Below, piece after piece: positions 1 to 10,927 of a stretch of DNA of 64,000 nucleotides. Every line of letters starts with the position of its first letter. Within the stretch, counting starts at the first letter, position 1. The translations under genes were made by a program, and so were the position numbers. The DNA is taken from the NCBI GenBank assembly GCA_902702965.1, contig CACRXP010000009.1, positions 1,562,187-1,626,186 of the forward strand, written 5' to 3'. Under the pieces are notes generated by a model. The model was not told the DNA's origin. It ran no database searches and saw only the letters and a list, made by a program, of their open reading frames with translations. Source of the stretch: Spirometra erinaceieuropaei (lineage: Eukaryota > Platyhelminthes > Cestoda > Diphyllobothriidea > Diphyllobothriidae).

Positions 1-2490
1 TGGCGGTAAAAATCGAAGTCATCTATGAGAAGGGCAGAGTCAGGAATTAGAGAATGTGTCCAAGATTCTGTTACACATATAATATCAGGCGTCATTTCCA
101 GAGCAATGGCTCTGATTTGGGCCATCTTGTTTATAACAGACTTGGCATTCAATAATATAATATCTAATGTGTTTCGAACGGCAATGCTATTTTCGACGGT
201 ATTTAAAAAAAATATACTAGACGTTATTTTCACCAACGATATCTGGCCCCTCTATATGCACTACGACTGCGCAACCTTTGAAAGTGACCACAAAGCAATA
301 ATATCAACACTCCTCTTAAACGCAAAACTAGCACCCCATTTTAGTAACACCCGCCTTAACCCAAAAAAACTTGACGAGGACTCCATGAACAACTATATTA
401 GGTCATTGGACTGGAGCCCATATCTTCTAACAACATCCCCTATGGAAGCAGTTAACCTATTATACTCTGTCCTATTTGTAATTCGAGAAACCTTGATAGA
501 CGAAAGAATCCCGTATAAGAAATCACCAATTCCGAACTTCCTTTCAACTAAACTAAAAAAGCTACAATAACAGCTGCGCGACCCCGCTGTGAGTTATTTT
601 TCCACACTCCGACGAATTAGGTAAATTCACGACCTAGTCACGAAAATAGAAACACAAAAGACCACAGCAGCAGAACATCGGGCACTAGAATCCCCCGAAC
701 GAACAGCTCAGATGTTTCAGAAACTAATGAGTAATCATCGACAGTCAGGACCACGAACTATTATTAATGAATTAGGGCAAGTTATAATCAATGATAAACA
801 AATAGTAAACTTATTCAACAGATACTTCTCAGCTAACCACACAGTCGAAGAGGGAACCATCCCCCAACCGACCGAGATGACTGAACGCATCCTTAGTGAG
901 ATCCATTTTAGTGAAGAAACTGTTAAAGTAGCCATCAAACAACTATCAAACACCAAATCCTATGGGACAGACAAAATCCCACCATGTATTCTGAAGCATA
1001 TGACATATGTTCCAATACTCCTATCTAAGTTATTCACCCTACTCCAGTCAAATGCAATTTTTCCGGACATGTGGAAATACTCGACCATTGCGCCCATATT
1101 TAAAAGCGGCAACCGATCTCATACCCAAAACTATCTTGGTGTTCACCGAACACCGGCTATAGCTAAAATCCTCGAGAAAATAGTATATAACCAATTGCTA
1201 GACCATCTCATGAACGCCAACCTCTTTCCCTCCTCTCAACATGCATTTTTACCCAAAAAGTCATGTCAGTCCTGCCACCTTACTTTTCTGGAATTCGTTT
1301 CCAACAATAGCGATGATGGAAACACAGTAGCTTCAATATACTTCGATCTAAGAAAGGCCTTTGACAATGTCCCCCATAAAAGACTACTGATAAAGCTAAA
1401 AAGTCATGGAATTAGGCCATCCCTTCTCGATTTTCTTAAATCTTATCTTCAAAACCGATACCAGGTGGTGCACATTTGAAACGTCGTCTCAGAACCATCC
1501 CCTTTTACCAGTGGAGTACTTCAAGGCACTATCCTAGGCCCCCTTCTATTTCTTACATATATTCACGACTTATCGTCCATATATGTCTCAGCTAAGACGT
1601 TTTTATATGCGGACGACCTTAAAATTGCATATGTATATAACGGGAATACAGTAGCCAATATTCATAGAACAATTGAAACTGATCTCAGAAAACTCAGCGA
1701 ATGGAGTAGACAGTGGCAGATGCCCTTTTCACCCGAAAAATGCCATCTCCTGATATTTGGCCCCCAAAAACTTTCCCCCATAATTTTCGAGGATAATGAA
1801 ATAACAGAGGCCCAATCGGTAAAAGATTTAGGTCTCAGCTATACAAACACCCTTGATTTATCTCCCTACGTCCAACAAATATCACCGAAAGCCACTCGCC
1901 TGTGTGGATTCATATGTAAAAATTTCACCTTAAATGCACTAAGAATACAACTGTTCAAAATGTATGTTTTACCTCTCCTAGATTACTGTTCAATTTTCTT
2001 CGGCATAATTCCCTCAGACGGCCGAAAGATACTAGAAGGCATTCAGAGACGTTTTACTAGATCTTGGTCTAGAAGTGATGGCATCCAGGGTTCATACTTA
2101 GAACTATATCATAAATACGGTCTTCGACCACTCTGGATCAGAAGACTTCAAAATGGTCTAATCTTCCTATTCAAGGTCACCCACGATCAAGATATTCTCA
2201 AAATGAATTTACTTACCAACCAAAACGCCCCTAGAAACACCAGAAATAGCGAGGATATTATAAGGATTCCCAAATTCACAAAGTCCCAACGGTCAAATTT
2301 CTACACCATAAGATATGCGACTATCTGGAATTCTCTACCAGGTTCTATCCGGAAAAGTCAAACCCTTATCAAATTTAAAATAAAAACTAAGAAATTCCTT
2401 TCAAATAACAATACACATTTATTTTTGAATAGGATAGGGTATTTTTCATGTCAATTCTTTGATACTGAATTTGGTCCAAAAGGGCTCTGA
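1..2490 (+). mobile_element. CR1/Jockey-like LINE relic (5'-truncated)
   Basis: A non-LTR retrotransposon copy with the end of its endonuclease and most of its reverse transcriptase on the plus strand. The 5' side is cut by the window edge or by truncation, because the frame meets a stop at 7-9. There is no LTR. No poly(A) or clear tail repeat is visible after the last stop at 2490, so the 3' boundary is uncertain and may lie anywhere up to about 2640. The order (endonuclease C-terminus, linker, RT, C-terminal domain) is that of Jockey/CR1-group LINEs. The exact clade is inferred. Confidence 0.85.
10..2490 (+). pseudogene. LINE ORF2: endonuclease C-terminus and reverse transcriptase, broken by three stops
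   Basis: One reading frame runs across this span with only three in-frame stops (568-570, 622-624, 1477-1479) and no frameshift between them. The first part carries the end of an apurinic-like endonuclease: a LDVIF segment and the SDH triad near 283-291. The RT follows. Motif A (FDLRKAFD) has its aspartate near 1345, the SGVLQG region is near 1510-1527, and the catalytic YADD lies at 1606-1617. A C-terminal stretch with YVLPLLDYCS, typical of CR1/Jockey ORF2, lies near 1960-1990. The third stop falls between motif A and YADD, so the enzyme cannot be made whole. Retention of frame over about 2.4 kb suggests fairly recent death by point mutation. The start is unknown. Confidence 0.85.
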
Positions 2491-2981
2491 TGATGCCAGC
2501 CGATTGAAAAATACCGGAACATAGCACTAAAAATAATCAAATTTATAAAAGATAGCATCATTGATAAACGTAGAACAGATAATGATATTCTTTTTTTTCC
2601 TCCATCTCTCGTCTTCATCAGCTATGTCACCTGACACTAAATATCCCTTATAAAGCTAATAAAAATATACCCTTCGATAAAACCCTGCATATAAGTCGTG
2701 CGTATGTCTATATTAAGGCCATATTAAACATATATAACTATATTAGACCATAGTAAACAGTCGACCACTACTCCTATAATTTCACATTAACAAGAACATT
2801 ATGATATATGATTCAATAGTATTTTGACACTCTTGATTGTGACTTACCATTGAATGTTTCTTACTCCTGATATATATTAATCTTTTCCAGCTCTTAGTCC
2901 AGACAACGATGGTAAGCCTCCTGAAAAACACGTAGGAACTGTGCGACCGCCCCCTTACAGCTGGCCAGATAGACTGACAAC
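2491..2981. other. no gene recognised (LINE 3' flank to Gypsy insertion)
   Basis: AT-rich sequence between the LINE and the Gypsy element. A possible tiny plus-strand exon (pyrimidine tract and AG near 2898-2900, then GT near 2922) and a minus-strand GTAAGT near 2845 were seen, but neither supports a gene. The pentamer ACAAC at 2977-2981 may be the target-site duplication of the Gypsy element. Confidence 0.5.
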
Positions 2982-3292
2982 TATAGCAAGCAAGCAGGCA
3001 GAACACCGTTCCAAATCAGAAGATCTCGTCGAAGGAGGGAGAGTGTTTATTAGGGAACGGTAATAGCGGGAGAGCGAAGGGGAAACGAGACACAAGAGTG
3101 CTCAGGAGGAAGAAAAGAAGTGAAACACAAGCAGGCAGCCAGAAGATCCAACCGCACACGCCACGGGGAAACCGGAGTGTCCCTTGTCCAATCAGGCGTC
3201 CTCTCCTGAGACCTCGTCCGGGATTGGTTCTTCGGTTTCTACAATGAGTTAAGATCAAACAGAGAAATATGACTATAATAAGGGAGTGGTCA
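2982..3292 (-). repeat. 3' LTR of the Gypsy element
   Basis: Direct repeat of 7543-7853. By eye the two copies match at every base from 2984 to 3292. In element sense the LTR starts TGACCAC. The outermost two plus-strand bases here are TA where the other copy has TG, the only visible end difference. The LTR is about 311 bp and has several purine-rich blocks. A weak purine-rich stretch next to it near 3312-3323 (sense strand) is the only polypurine-tract candidate and is not convincing. Confidence 0.93.
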
Positions 3293-3878
3293 TGGCGAGT
3301 TTTCCATCACACTGCCGCCTCCTGTAGGACCGATGTCCCATCGGGGATAAGGCTGTCGAGCGGGATGCCGAAACCACCTTCGGGAGGGACTTCCACAGTA
3401 CGAGAAACTAACGGGGGCAGAGGACTGGGGAAAGTGGGGGGCTAGGGACTGCTGGAGCGGGAGGAGAAGTGGGGACGGAGACGATTGAAGAGGGATCCGT
3501 GGGAGGGTGCGGCAACTCCGCGGAGGGGAATGAAGGTAACTCCGAAGATACAGGGCCGCAAGAGCCATCATCTAGGGCGTATGGTTTGAGCTTGTTGAAG
3601 TGAGCTGCAAAGGTGAGACCCTCTGGATCATCAGAGGGTCTGAGGATACAAAGAGCTTCTGAAGGGACTTCCACAACAACGAAAGGCCCTATCTAATGCG
3701 TGGAGAACTTGTCGGCTGACCCAGGAGGCAACCTATCCTGAAACCAGAATACTTTGTCGTCAGGTTGGTAAGGTGCACCGTGCGTACGACGATCATAGTA
3801 CTCTTTTTGTTACTGATGGGCCGTAGAGAGATAGGTGCGAGCAAGCTCGTGTGTACGGTATAGGTTAGCTCGGAGGTT
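3293..3878 (-). pseudogene. Gypsy integrase C-terminal tail, frameshifted
   Basis: Continuation of the integrase downstream of its DDE core, in sense on the minus strand. Similarity to Gypsy integrase C-termini is readable only by changing frame: a segment with VFWFQDRLPPG lies near 3720-3770 and a FNKLKPYALDDG segment near 3570-3600. A TGA at 3879-3881 replaces what looks like a tryptophan codon, a frame change follows near 3830, and two further stops follow in the new frame. The last part (down to 3408) is proline- and serine-rich and ends about 110 bp from the LTR. No chromodomain is seen. Confidence 0.7.
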
Positions 3879-4988
3879 TCACACAAACTCGTGGGGAGGC
3901 TCGGGAGACGGAAGTGGGAGGGGACAGGAAGTGTCCAGTGGAAGACGGACTTCGCGGCCGTACATAAGGGTAAACGGCGTATGACCCGTTGACGAGTGCG
4001 TGACGGAACGATACGCAAGAAGGCACTGAGGGAGGGCGACATCCCAAGAGGAACCAGGGCAACCGTTAACGAAAGACTGGATCAAACCTCTGAGAGTCCG
4101 ATTCGTGCGCTCTACTTGTCCATTGCCTTGAGGGTGCCACGGGGTAGAACGAGATTTACGAATATGAAGAAGTTCGCAGAGTTCTCCCATCAGTCACGAC
4201 TCGAACTGAGCACCCTGGTCTGAATGGAGCCGCTTAGGCAGCCCATGGCGGCAGATCCACTCGCCAAGGATGGCCTTAGCGACGGTGATGGCGTCGGCTT
4301 GTGGAAGGGGTACCGCTTCACACCACTTGGTGGAAAAGCCGACTAAAACTAAGATATAACGATTTCCGCTGGGGGAAGGAGGCATAGGAACCATCAGATC
4401 GACGCCAACAATTTCATTCGGGTAACCCGCCTGAATGGGCTGCAGTGGTGCGCGTTGTGTAGGGTTGGGATTTTTGACTTCGGCACATACAGGGCACGTG
4501 TTACAAATGTCCTGAATGATCCGCCGTTGATTCGGGCACCAGAAACACTGACGCACGGCGGTGTCGGTACGAGCTTGACCAGCGTGTCCCAGATCAACAT
4601 GAAGACGGGAAAGTGTGGGATGGATCGCATCATGCGGCAAAACCAAACGACGGGGGTCGGTGGGAGAATATTGAAGAAAACGCACGCCGTCACAGAGGCG
4701 AAGGCTGTTCCACGCTGACCAAAGGCAGCGAGCTTCCCAGCTGGAGCCCTTCATTTCTTCGCTTGACGGTTTTGGCGCACCCTGACGCAACCGATCATAG
4801 ATAAGATATATATAGGGATCTGCAGCTTGAGCCGACGCCCACTCTGAGTGGTCGGTAGTGCCAAACTTAATCGCAGTTGCTGAGGCGTATGTTGCGGCCG
4901 GTGGTAATGTTTGTGCTCGGCGAGATAAGGCATCGGCATTCTGGTGCTTTTTACCGGCCCGATGGATAACAGTGTAAGAATATTCCAA
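3879..4988 (-). pseudogene. Gypsy RNase H end and integrase, with an internal stop
   Basis: Two open stretches in one frame (4988-4194 and 4190-3879), separated only by a TGA at 4194-4196. The first begins with the end of RNase H, then carries the integrase zinc-binding HHCC motif (His 130, His 135, Cys 165, Cys 168 counted from 4988) and catalytic Asp 197 and Asp 257. The catalytic Glu lies in the second stretch (QVERTN, residue 27 from 4190). Asp-to-Glu spacing across the stop is 35, the canonical DD35E. The internal TGA sits where a CGA arginine would be plausible. The upstream polyprotein joins this part only through a frameshift near 4988. Confidence 0.88.
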
Positions 4989-7330
4989 GAGCGAGCGAGT
5001 TGACCGGTCGGATCCTTGAAGTTTTCCAACCAGCGCAGCGCCTGGTGGTCGGTGCGTAAAATGAACCGTTTGCCGGCGAGATAGTGATGGAATTTCTTGA
5101 CAAAGGTGACGACGGCTAGAAGCTCCTTTCGAGTGGTAGAGTAGTTACGCTCAGGCTTGGTGAGCGTCTGACTGGCAAAAATGAGGGGATGTTCCAGTCC
5201 ATCGGTTTGCTGTTGAGACAAGACCGCCCCAATGGCTACATCTGATGCATCAGTGTCCAAGATGAAAGGTGGGGCTGACTCGGATATGTTGGGGAAGGCC
5301 AACAGGGGAGGGGAGATCAACCGCCGTTTGAGTTCCTCAAAGGAACACTCGCACTCGTCGGACCAGTTAAATGCGTTCTGTTTGCTAGTAAGACGATTTA
5401 GGGGTGCAGGTATGTGTGCAAAATCTTTAATGAACCGGCGATAATAGGAGGCCAGACCGAGGAAACCGCGCAACTCGGAAACTGACGTCAGTTGCGGCCA
5501 ACTGCGTATTTGCTCTGTCTTCACAGGATCCGTCTTTACCCCTTCAGTTGAGACGATGTGACCCAAGAACGGAACAGACTTTTTGAGAAAACAGCATTTA
5601 GCCGGGTTCAGTTTAAGGCCTACGGCCTGTAGACGGTTAAAGACGGTTTGCAGGTTATCAAGGTGGGACTCGACGGTAGACCCGTGTACGATGACATCGT
5701 CCAGGTAGACCAAACACGCGGTAGGGCATAAATCCCGTAAGACCGAGGCCATCAAACGTTGAAAGGTAGCAGGCGCGTTTGCCAAGCCAAAGGGCATAGT
5801 TTCAAACTCATAAAACCCAGAGGGAATGGAAAATGCAGTCTTAGGCCTATCCTCGGGAGCCATTTCCACCTGCCAGTAGCCGGACTGCAAATCGAGTGTG
5901 GAGAAACATGCAGCTCCTGCGAGTGCCTCTAGGGTGGTGTCAATGCGTGGAAGTGGGAAGGAATCTTTGACGGTTACGGCATTTAACTTCCGGTAATCAA
6001 CACACAATCGCAAAGATCCGTCATTCTTTTTAACGAGGACGATTGGAGAGGCCCAGGGTGAGGACGAAGGGCGAATGACGTGCTTGTCCAGCATGTCTTT
6101 GTTTGTTTGCTCTAACTGTTTCTGGAAATGCACGGGTACGCGGCGGGGGGGTTGACGGATTGGTCGAGCTGAACCCGTGTCGATAGTATGCTGCCATACA
6201 CTCGTTCTTCCAAGGGGTTCACCATCCCATGCGAACGCAGCGGAGTTTTTGAATATAAGGTTACGAACAGCGGTGATCTGTTCGGAGGAGAACCCGGGAG
6301 AGTCGGGAACCAAATGTACCAGGTCGGAAGGTTGGGAAGGGTGGAGCCCGACTGAGTCGCACAACAGCTGGGGGTCAGGGGCATGGGGAAAATAAAAGGG
6401 GATTGTAGTCGACTTAGAGGTGAGTTGACCGGCCGCAAAATCGACGCAGAAACGGTGAGCATAGAGAACATCTGCGCCTAAAATACCCTGCCACTGAATA
6501 TCCGGACAGACGTAGAAGGGGTAGGTAAACTCAGATGAGCCCAGACGAAATGGCACGTCGACTAGTGAGGAGCAGGAAAGTGGCATACCGTTCGCCGCTT
6601 CAATACGAGGATGTCTATGGGAAATTTCGGTCTGTTGTAGCCAGGTGCGGGTGAAACCCTGGGGGTTTAGCAAAGAGCATGCTGCCCCCGTGTCAAAAAG
6701 AAACGCCACTCGTCTGTCTACAACCGTTGCGTTAACAATGGCAGCAGGAAAATCAGAGGTAGATGAAACAGAAGGAACGGTGTAGGACTCACTGGAGATT
6801 TGTGCGACGCGATCCTGGCGACCTCGGAATGGACGTGTGAAGTTCCGGAATGTCTGGGTCGCCAATGACCGAGTCTGCCGTTTCCGGGCGACTGAGGTGG
6901 AATAAGATGGCGCGGCGACTGAGGGACCGTAGCGTTCCTCATACTCCTGCACCAGGGTTAAGAGGGCCTCAGACGCTAAGTTGGGCTTCTTGATCAATTT
7001 CCGGCGGAGGTTATCGTCCAATAACCCAGCGCGGAAGTGCGCAGCCAGAACAACATCAGTCAGGCTCGCTGGCTGGTCAGGAAAGGCCGCCAATACCAAA
7101 GGGCGAAGACAGCCTAAATAATCTCTGGCACTCTCCCCAGGGAGCTGAAGACGGGACGAGAACTGCCTGTACGCGTCCACTGGGGGCTTGGGCGTTGCAA
7201 AAACGCGCCGAAGGGCGCTCAACAGCGAATCCGCGTCGGTGTCAAACTTGACCCCGTAAGCAGAGGCCTTTGTTAGCGCCTCCGTCGAAAGGTGGCGGCA
7301 TATTGAACCCCGCACGGTCTTTGGCCGCAA
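4751..7330 (-). pseudogene. Gypsy gag C-terminus, protease, reverse transcriptase and RNase H in one frame
   Basis: An open frame of about 860 codons. Residues 12-140 resemble the C-terminal half of retrotransposon gag. There is no CCHC zinc knuckle, only a basic arginine-rich stretch (150-175). The protease has DTGA at 213-216. The RT has its motif-A aspartate at 480 and YLDD at 542-545 (5696-5707). RNase H has DTDAS at 692-696, Glu 736 and Asp 761. All catalytic residues I can check are present. Homology stops near residue 781, where sense continues in another frame (see 3879-4988); the remaining ~80 codons are out-of-frame reading. The real gag start lies upstream in a third frame, so a one-base frame change near 7298-7310 also breaks this copy. 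Confidence 0.9.
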
Positions 7331-7517
7331 TGGAGGCCAAATGAACGTTCGTTTGGGAGTACCAAACGTCGAAATTATCCCCCGGTTCCAACAGAGGCAG
7401 TGTGTCCGTGGAGGATTGCCTTGTCTCCAGGACAGACATAAGGGCTTGGCAAAGCTCTCTTACGTTCACGCTGGTAAGCATTTCGATTGATTTCGCGGTA
7501 GCCTGGTCGTGGGACAT
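7300..7517 (-). pseudogene. Gypsy gag N-terminus
   Basis: The first ATG after the 5' LTR in the element sense is at 7515-7517, about 26 bp inside the LTR edge. About 70 codons run in this frame with a gag-like pattern (NVHLASIAAKDRA near the end). Similarity then shifts into the frame of the long gag-pol ORF near 7298-7310. No zinc knuckle lies in this part. The frame change sits in the middle of gag, so it is a lesion rather than a gag-pol recoding site. Confidence 0.7.
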
Positions 7518-7523
7518 GGAGAA

Positions 7524-7538
7524 GAACCGCTGCCACCA
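7524..7538 (-). promoter_or_regulatory. candidate primer-binding site of the Gypsy element
   Basis: Just inside the 5' LTR, the element sense strand begins TGGTGGCAGCGGTTC, the usual TGG start of a site complementary to a tRNA 3' CCA end. It starts about 4-6 nt after the LTR edge. I did not identify the primer tRNA. Confidence 0.5.
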
Positions 7539-7542
7539 GTTT

Positions 7543-7853
7543 TGTAGCAAGCAAGCAGGCAGAACACCGTTCCAAATCAGAAGATCTCGTCGAAGGAGGG
7601 AGAGTGTTTATTAGGGAACGGTAATAGCGGGAGAGCGAAGGGGAAACGAGACACAAGAGTGCTCAGGAGGAAGAAAAGAAGTGAAACACAAGCAGGCAGC
7701 CAGAAGATCCAACCGCACACGCCACGGGGAAACCGGAGTGTCCCTTGTCCAATCAGGCGTCCTCTCCTGAGACCTCGTCCGGGATTGGTTCTTCGGTTTC
7801 TACAATGAGTTAAGATCAAACAGAGAAATATGACTATAATAAGGGAGTGGTCA
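7543..7853 (-). repeat. 5' LTR of the Gypsy element
   Basis: Matches the copy at 2982-3292 without a visible mismatch over 309 bp. It should hold the element promoter. AT-rich boxes lie in the sense-strand U3 (near 7820-7845), but no start site can be assigned. The outer edge abuts plus-strand CACAACC, used above as the possible target duplication. Confidence 0.93.
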
Positions 7854-8638
7854 CACAACCAGCAACTAGAGCACACCGAAATTTACCCAACAGGAAAATA
7901 ATTTCAAGGTCAGGCCGATATCAAAGTTCTTCAATTGCCATGAAGGACATATTATTCGTGCCCCCGAAAACTACCAAACTGCAAACTTCAAATTTTATAT
8001 TGTACATATCGTTATTTTTTGAAAATTTAGTTGTTATTTTCCCTTAGAACTGAGGTTTTTTTAACTTAAAACAAACTCTCAATTCGCGCTCTTTTGGCTA
8101 ACCAGACACCCGAAGCAAATGAAGTCAAAGTGCAGTTGAAATTGACGAGTTTGTTTTACGTTTTTTTCCTGAGTTCAGAGGGGACTGACAGTGCCCAAGG
8201 GGCGCTACAATAAACCTATTCTATTCTACCCGATACCCCCACTCCGCTCACCTATCCTCCATAACCACACTTGACCATTCTACCCACCCAACCGGATCCT
8301 CCCCCTACACCACCGCCCATTTCATCTCGTGCCGGTAGACATATCCGTTTTCCCGCCAAAATTAAAGACTTTGTAGTGTAATTTTTTCCTTTTTCCGTTT
8401 TATTTTATCGCGTGTTTTGTTTCTTCGGCAAACGCTCTAGTGGGGGGGTTGTGTACGCTTTTGCACACTTTTGATTTGTTTCACTACACTTTCTTGTACA
8501 TCTGACCTTCCTGTACATTTGTTTGATTTAACAAAAAACACATTAACAACTCTGCGGCGGTCAACGTGTGTTCTGGTTTCGAGTGTGCTTGATGTCGTTA
8601 GTTCTTGGCCTTCGCTCGTAACCTCTTAACATTCTTAG
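7854..8638. other. no gene recognised
   Basis: Flank of the Gypsy element. It contains a C-rich, low-complexity stretch near 8220-8335 and T-rich sequence near 8370-8420. No domain or element could be recognised on either strand. Confidence 0.5.
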
Positions 8639-8770
8639 CAATTCGTATGAGCTGACGGAGACTCCCTCCTCACAAGCCTACTTCCCTATATCATCGCCGA
8701 ACCGACTGCCTCTACTCAACCGGTTCCTTATCGGAATACTATCTCGCTACTTGAGAGGATTCTACTTTGC
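8639..8770 (+). CDS. candidate internal exon of an unrecognised host gene
   Basis: A 132-nt interval bounded by a plausible acceptor (pyrimidine-rich run ending ATTCTTAG, exon from 8639) and a consensus donor (GTAAGT at 8771-8776). One frame is open throughout: one base, 43 codons, two bases. The encoded peptide starts polar (NSYELTETPSS) and becomes hydrophobic and basic (LLNRFLIGILSRYLRG), which could be a membrane-proximal segment. I do not recognise the family. An open run of this length is not rare by chance, so the case rests on the two splice sites. No partner exon was found. Confidence 0.35.
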
Positions 8771-10430
8771 GTAAGTCTGGAACATTCCTTTTCTGATTCT
8801 TCGAATCTGCACATCTTTTTTTGTTGGCAAACACAATTCCCTCATTTTGAGTTAGTTTTTCCTGTATATATTACTGTTTGTAGTTTCTAAGTCCACGTTT
8901 CCACTACGGGGGTCTCCGCAACCGATTTGCTCAAATTATTTCTATTCGTCAATTTTCCCATATACGGTTCCAATTTACCGCTCCTGTATGCGAGGATTTA
9001 GTGTGTGACTTACACTTACGGCTATGTTTAAGAACATGGTTGTGTTTTTTTGCAATGGTGGCTACGATTGATGTCATTTTCGCTGGATGCACGATTAGCG
9101 TATATGTAATTGTTATTTCCAAATTAAAGCACAACACTAAATAATGTGCAATACTAACAACGCATGGTTTCGATAAGGAACCTCAGAAAAGTCCCGCATA
9201 TTATGGGCGAGAAAATGGCACAGAAGGTGACTAACTTATGAGCCGAATCACTCGTGGCCGTCAAGAATGGTCAAGGAACCTTCCGCCGAGGGTGACATCA
9301 CAGCAACTGCAGGGCGAGGACGTTTCATGTATTGGCCAGCCTAAAATAGAGAAGACTCCGTTTATCTAGACTTGTCTATAAAAGTTGCCTTTTTAGTAAG
9401 TGACGTTTAGGTTTGCTTTGGTGGACAGTTGCCAAAATTGGGCAAAGCCCGGGTTGAAATTCGATCGTTTTGCGGTATGCAATTGCCGATAACGCAAAAG
9501 GATAATATCTAGTTTTGTTATGAGACTTGCACATCGCAAGGATCTCTGAAGCGTGACCATTACAGGGCCCTTCTTTGCTCCCCGCCAGAACTATTTTTAG
9601 CCTAGACTGCCCATGATCATCATACTTGTATGGCTTACTCCAACTGCGGCTTCAAAAATGTTCCTCGAATCTCAAACAAGTGATCTTTTTTAAAACCCAT
9701 AAAGGCGCTCTGGATGACGTGCATAATGGGCATTTTGTCCCCCTTGTGCGATCAGCGAGCAACTTTAGGGGCTTCGTCATCAGCTCAACTAGATCGTCTT
9801 GAGTCTAAGCGTCTTGTGAAGCTGCATTGTTGAGAAAATGGTTCTGATGTTAGTGGATCTGACTGAGTAGCTTAGGTGACGTATCGCGGAGTGACGGACG
9901 TTGCTTTACAGAAATCAATGATTTGACCACACCTCCCAGACGATTTTTTAATAACGATGGATTTTATGGTCCCATAAGGTTTAGTATTTATAGTGTACCA
10001 CTAAATTTGTTTAAGTGAGCCTTGTCATGTCGGGTCTTACTGTACAATACGTGCCTTAAGGATCGTAGGCTGCATTTTGGTTTGCTTTGCCTCAGTTAGA
10101 GCACAACCACTCAGCTTTTACGACTCTCACAAACGTTGTCTTTTGTCTGACACGCATGGTTTGACTTATTTACTTCTCCAGAAAGACAAGCTTAGCCTTA
10201 TTGTTCCATGTCAGTACTCACTTGATTTAGGGTCAATGACTGCGCTTTGGCTTACAAACAAACACCCAAATTAATTGTTCAGGAATACTTATGCTTTGTT
10301 TTTCTTGTAACCGGTACTAAGGCAATTAAAATGCATCAAGTTAATTTACGAAAATCAACTTAAAAATGGTCACGAATTGAGTTTATAAAAGAGTTACTTA
10401 AGTTACTTATTCTGAAACCTCTTGTTCCGG
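8771..10430. other. no gene recognised
   Basis: AT-rich sequence without recognisable coding, repeats or RNA genes. A short minus-strand interval near 9025-9090 is flanked by AG and GTAAGT (reverse strand) but is too small to call. Confidence 0.5.
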
Positions 10431-10852
10431 ATATGCTTCAGCAATATGTGACGGGAATACTTCCCGCGTTTACTTCAAACCTATTCTCTCTAGGCCAAAC
10501 CACAGATAATATTAGACCCCGTCTACGTGGGGCCGTATTATTTTGCCCAACACCGGGACCCTTAGAACTTTCCTCCTTCGACACTGGCAGTACTGAGATA
10601 CATATTTGTCGATGTGCAGCCTAACACATTGGAATTTTGCTACGCCAGATAGCATTGCCGTTGTCTGGCGGAACTCTCCCACCTCCGAATTTATAGCTTC
10701 GGTTAGTACTTCCGCTTTCATCAGAAAATCAAGCTATAATTGTCTGATTTTTCTATCACGTGGGGCAGGAGAATTTCTTAAATGCTGGCCGGATTTGTGC
10801 TTAATCTGTCCCTGGCAATGTCTGTAAACTGGCATTAAATGTAATTTTTACT
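10431..10852 (+). repeat. possible LINE-like 3' tail ending in an ATT microsatellite
   Basis: The segment ends with AATGTCTGTAAACTGGCA (near 10,818-10,836), followed within about 25 nt by an ATT array. The same 18-base phrase recurs near 12,333-12,350, again followed by ATT-rich sequence. A fixed end phrase joined to a simple repeat is typical of non-LTR retrotransposon or SINE 3' ends. No RT could be read upstream, so the family is not identified. Confidence 0.45.
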
Positions 10853-10871
10853 ATTGTTATTATTATTATTA

Positions 10872-10925
<54 letters not shown>
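10853..10925. repeat. (ATT)n microsatellite
   Basis: About 24 repeats of ATT/TTA with one interruption near 10,870. It directly follows the repeated 3'-tail phrase described at 10,431. Confidence 0.95.

Positions 10926-10927
<2 letters not shown>

Larger units (their letters stand above)
2982..7853 (-). mobile_element. Gypsy (Ty3/Metaviridae-type) LTR retrotransposon, full length, defective
   Basis: A complete element of about 4.9 kb on the minus strand: 5' LTR (7543-7853), gag, protease, RT, RNase H, integrase, 3' LTR (2982-3292). The order PR-RT-RH-IN defines Ty3/Gypsy. No env-like ORF and no chromodomain were seen. The LTRs look identical over 309 bp, which implies recent insertion. A candidate 5-bp target duplication ACAAC lies at 2977-2981 and 7855-7859, the right copy set off by one base, so it is provisional. 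Despite the young LTRs, the coding region has at least three frameshifts and several stops. Confidence 0.93.

Noticed and set aside
2466..2520. Hammerhead core at the LINE 3' end (CTGATGATG)
   Set aside because: No GAAA at the right distance and no stem II; a chance heptamer.
2898..2923. 21-nt plus-strand microexon between an acceptor-like and a donor-like site
   Set aside because: Too short to support without transcripts.
3016..3258. ORF repeated in both LTRs (also at 7577-7876)
   Set aside because: LTR sequence read by chance; no known LTR-encoded protein in Gypsy elements of this type.
7298..7310. Programmed gag-pol frameshift site
   Set aside because: The frame change falls inside gag, well before the protease, and no slippery heptamer is evident; better read as a lesion.
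5232..7614. Plus-strand open frames across the Gypsy element
   Set aside because: Shadows of the minus-strand gag-pol.
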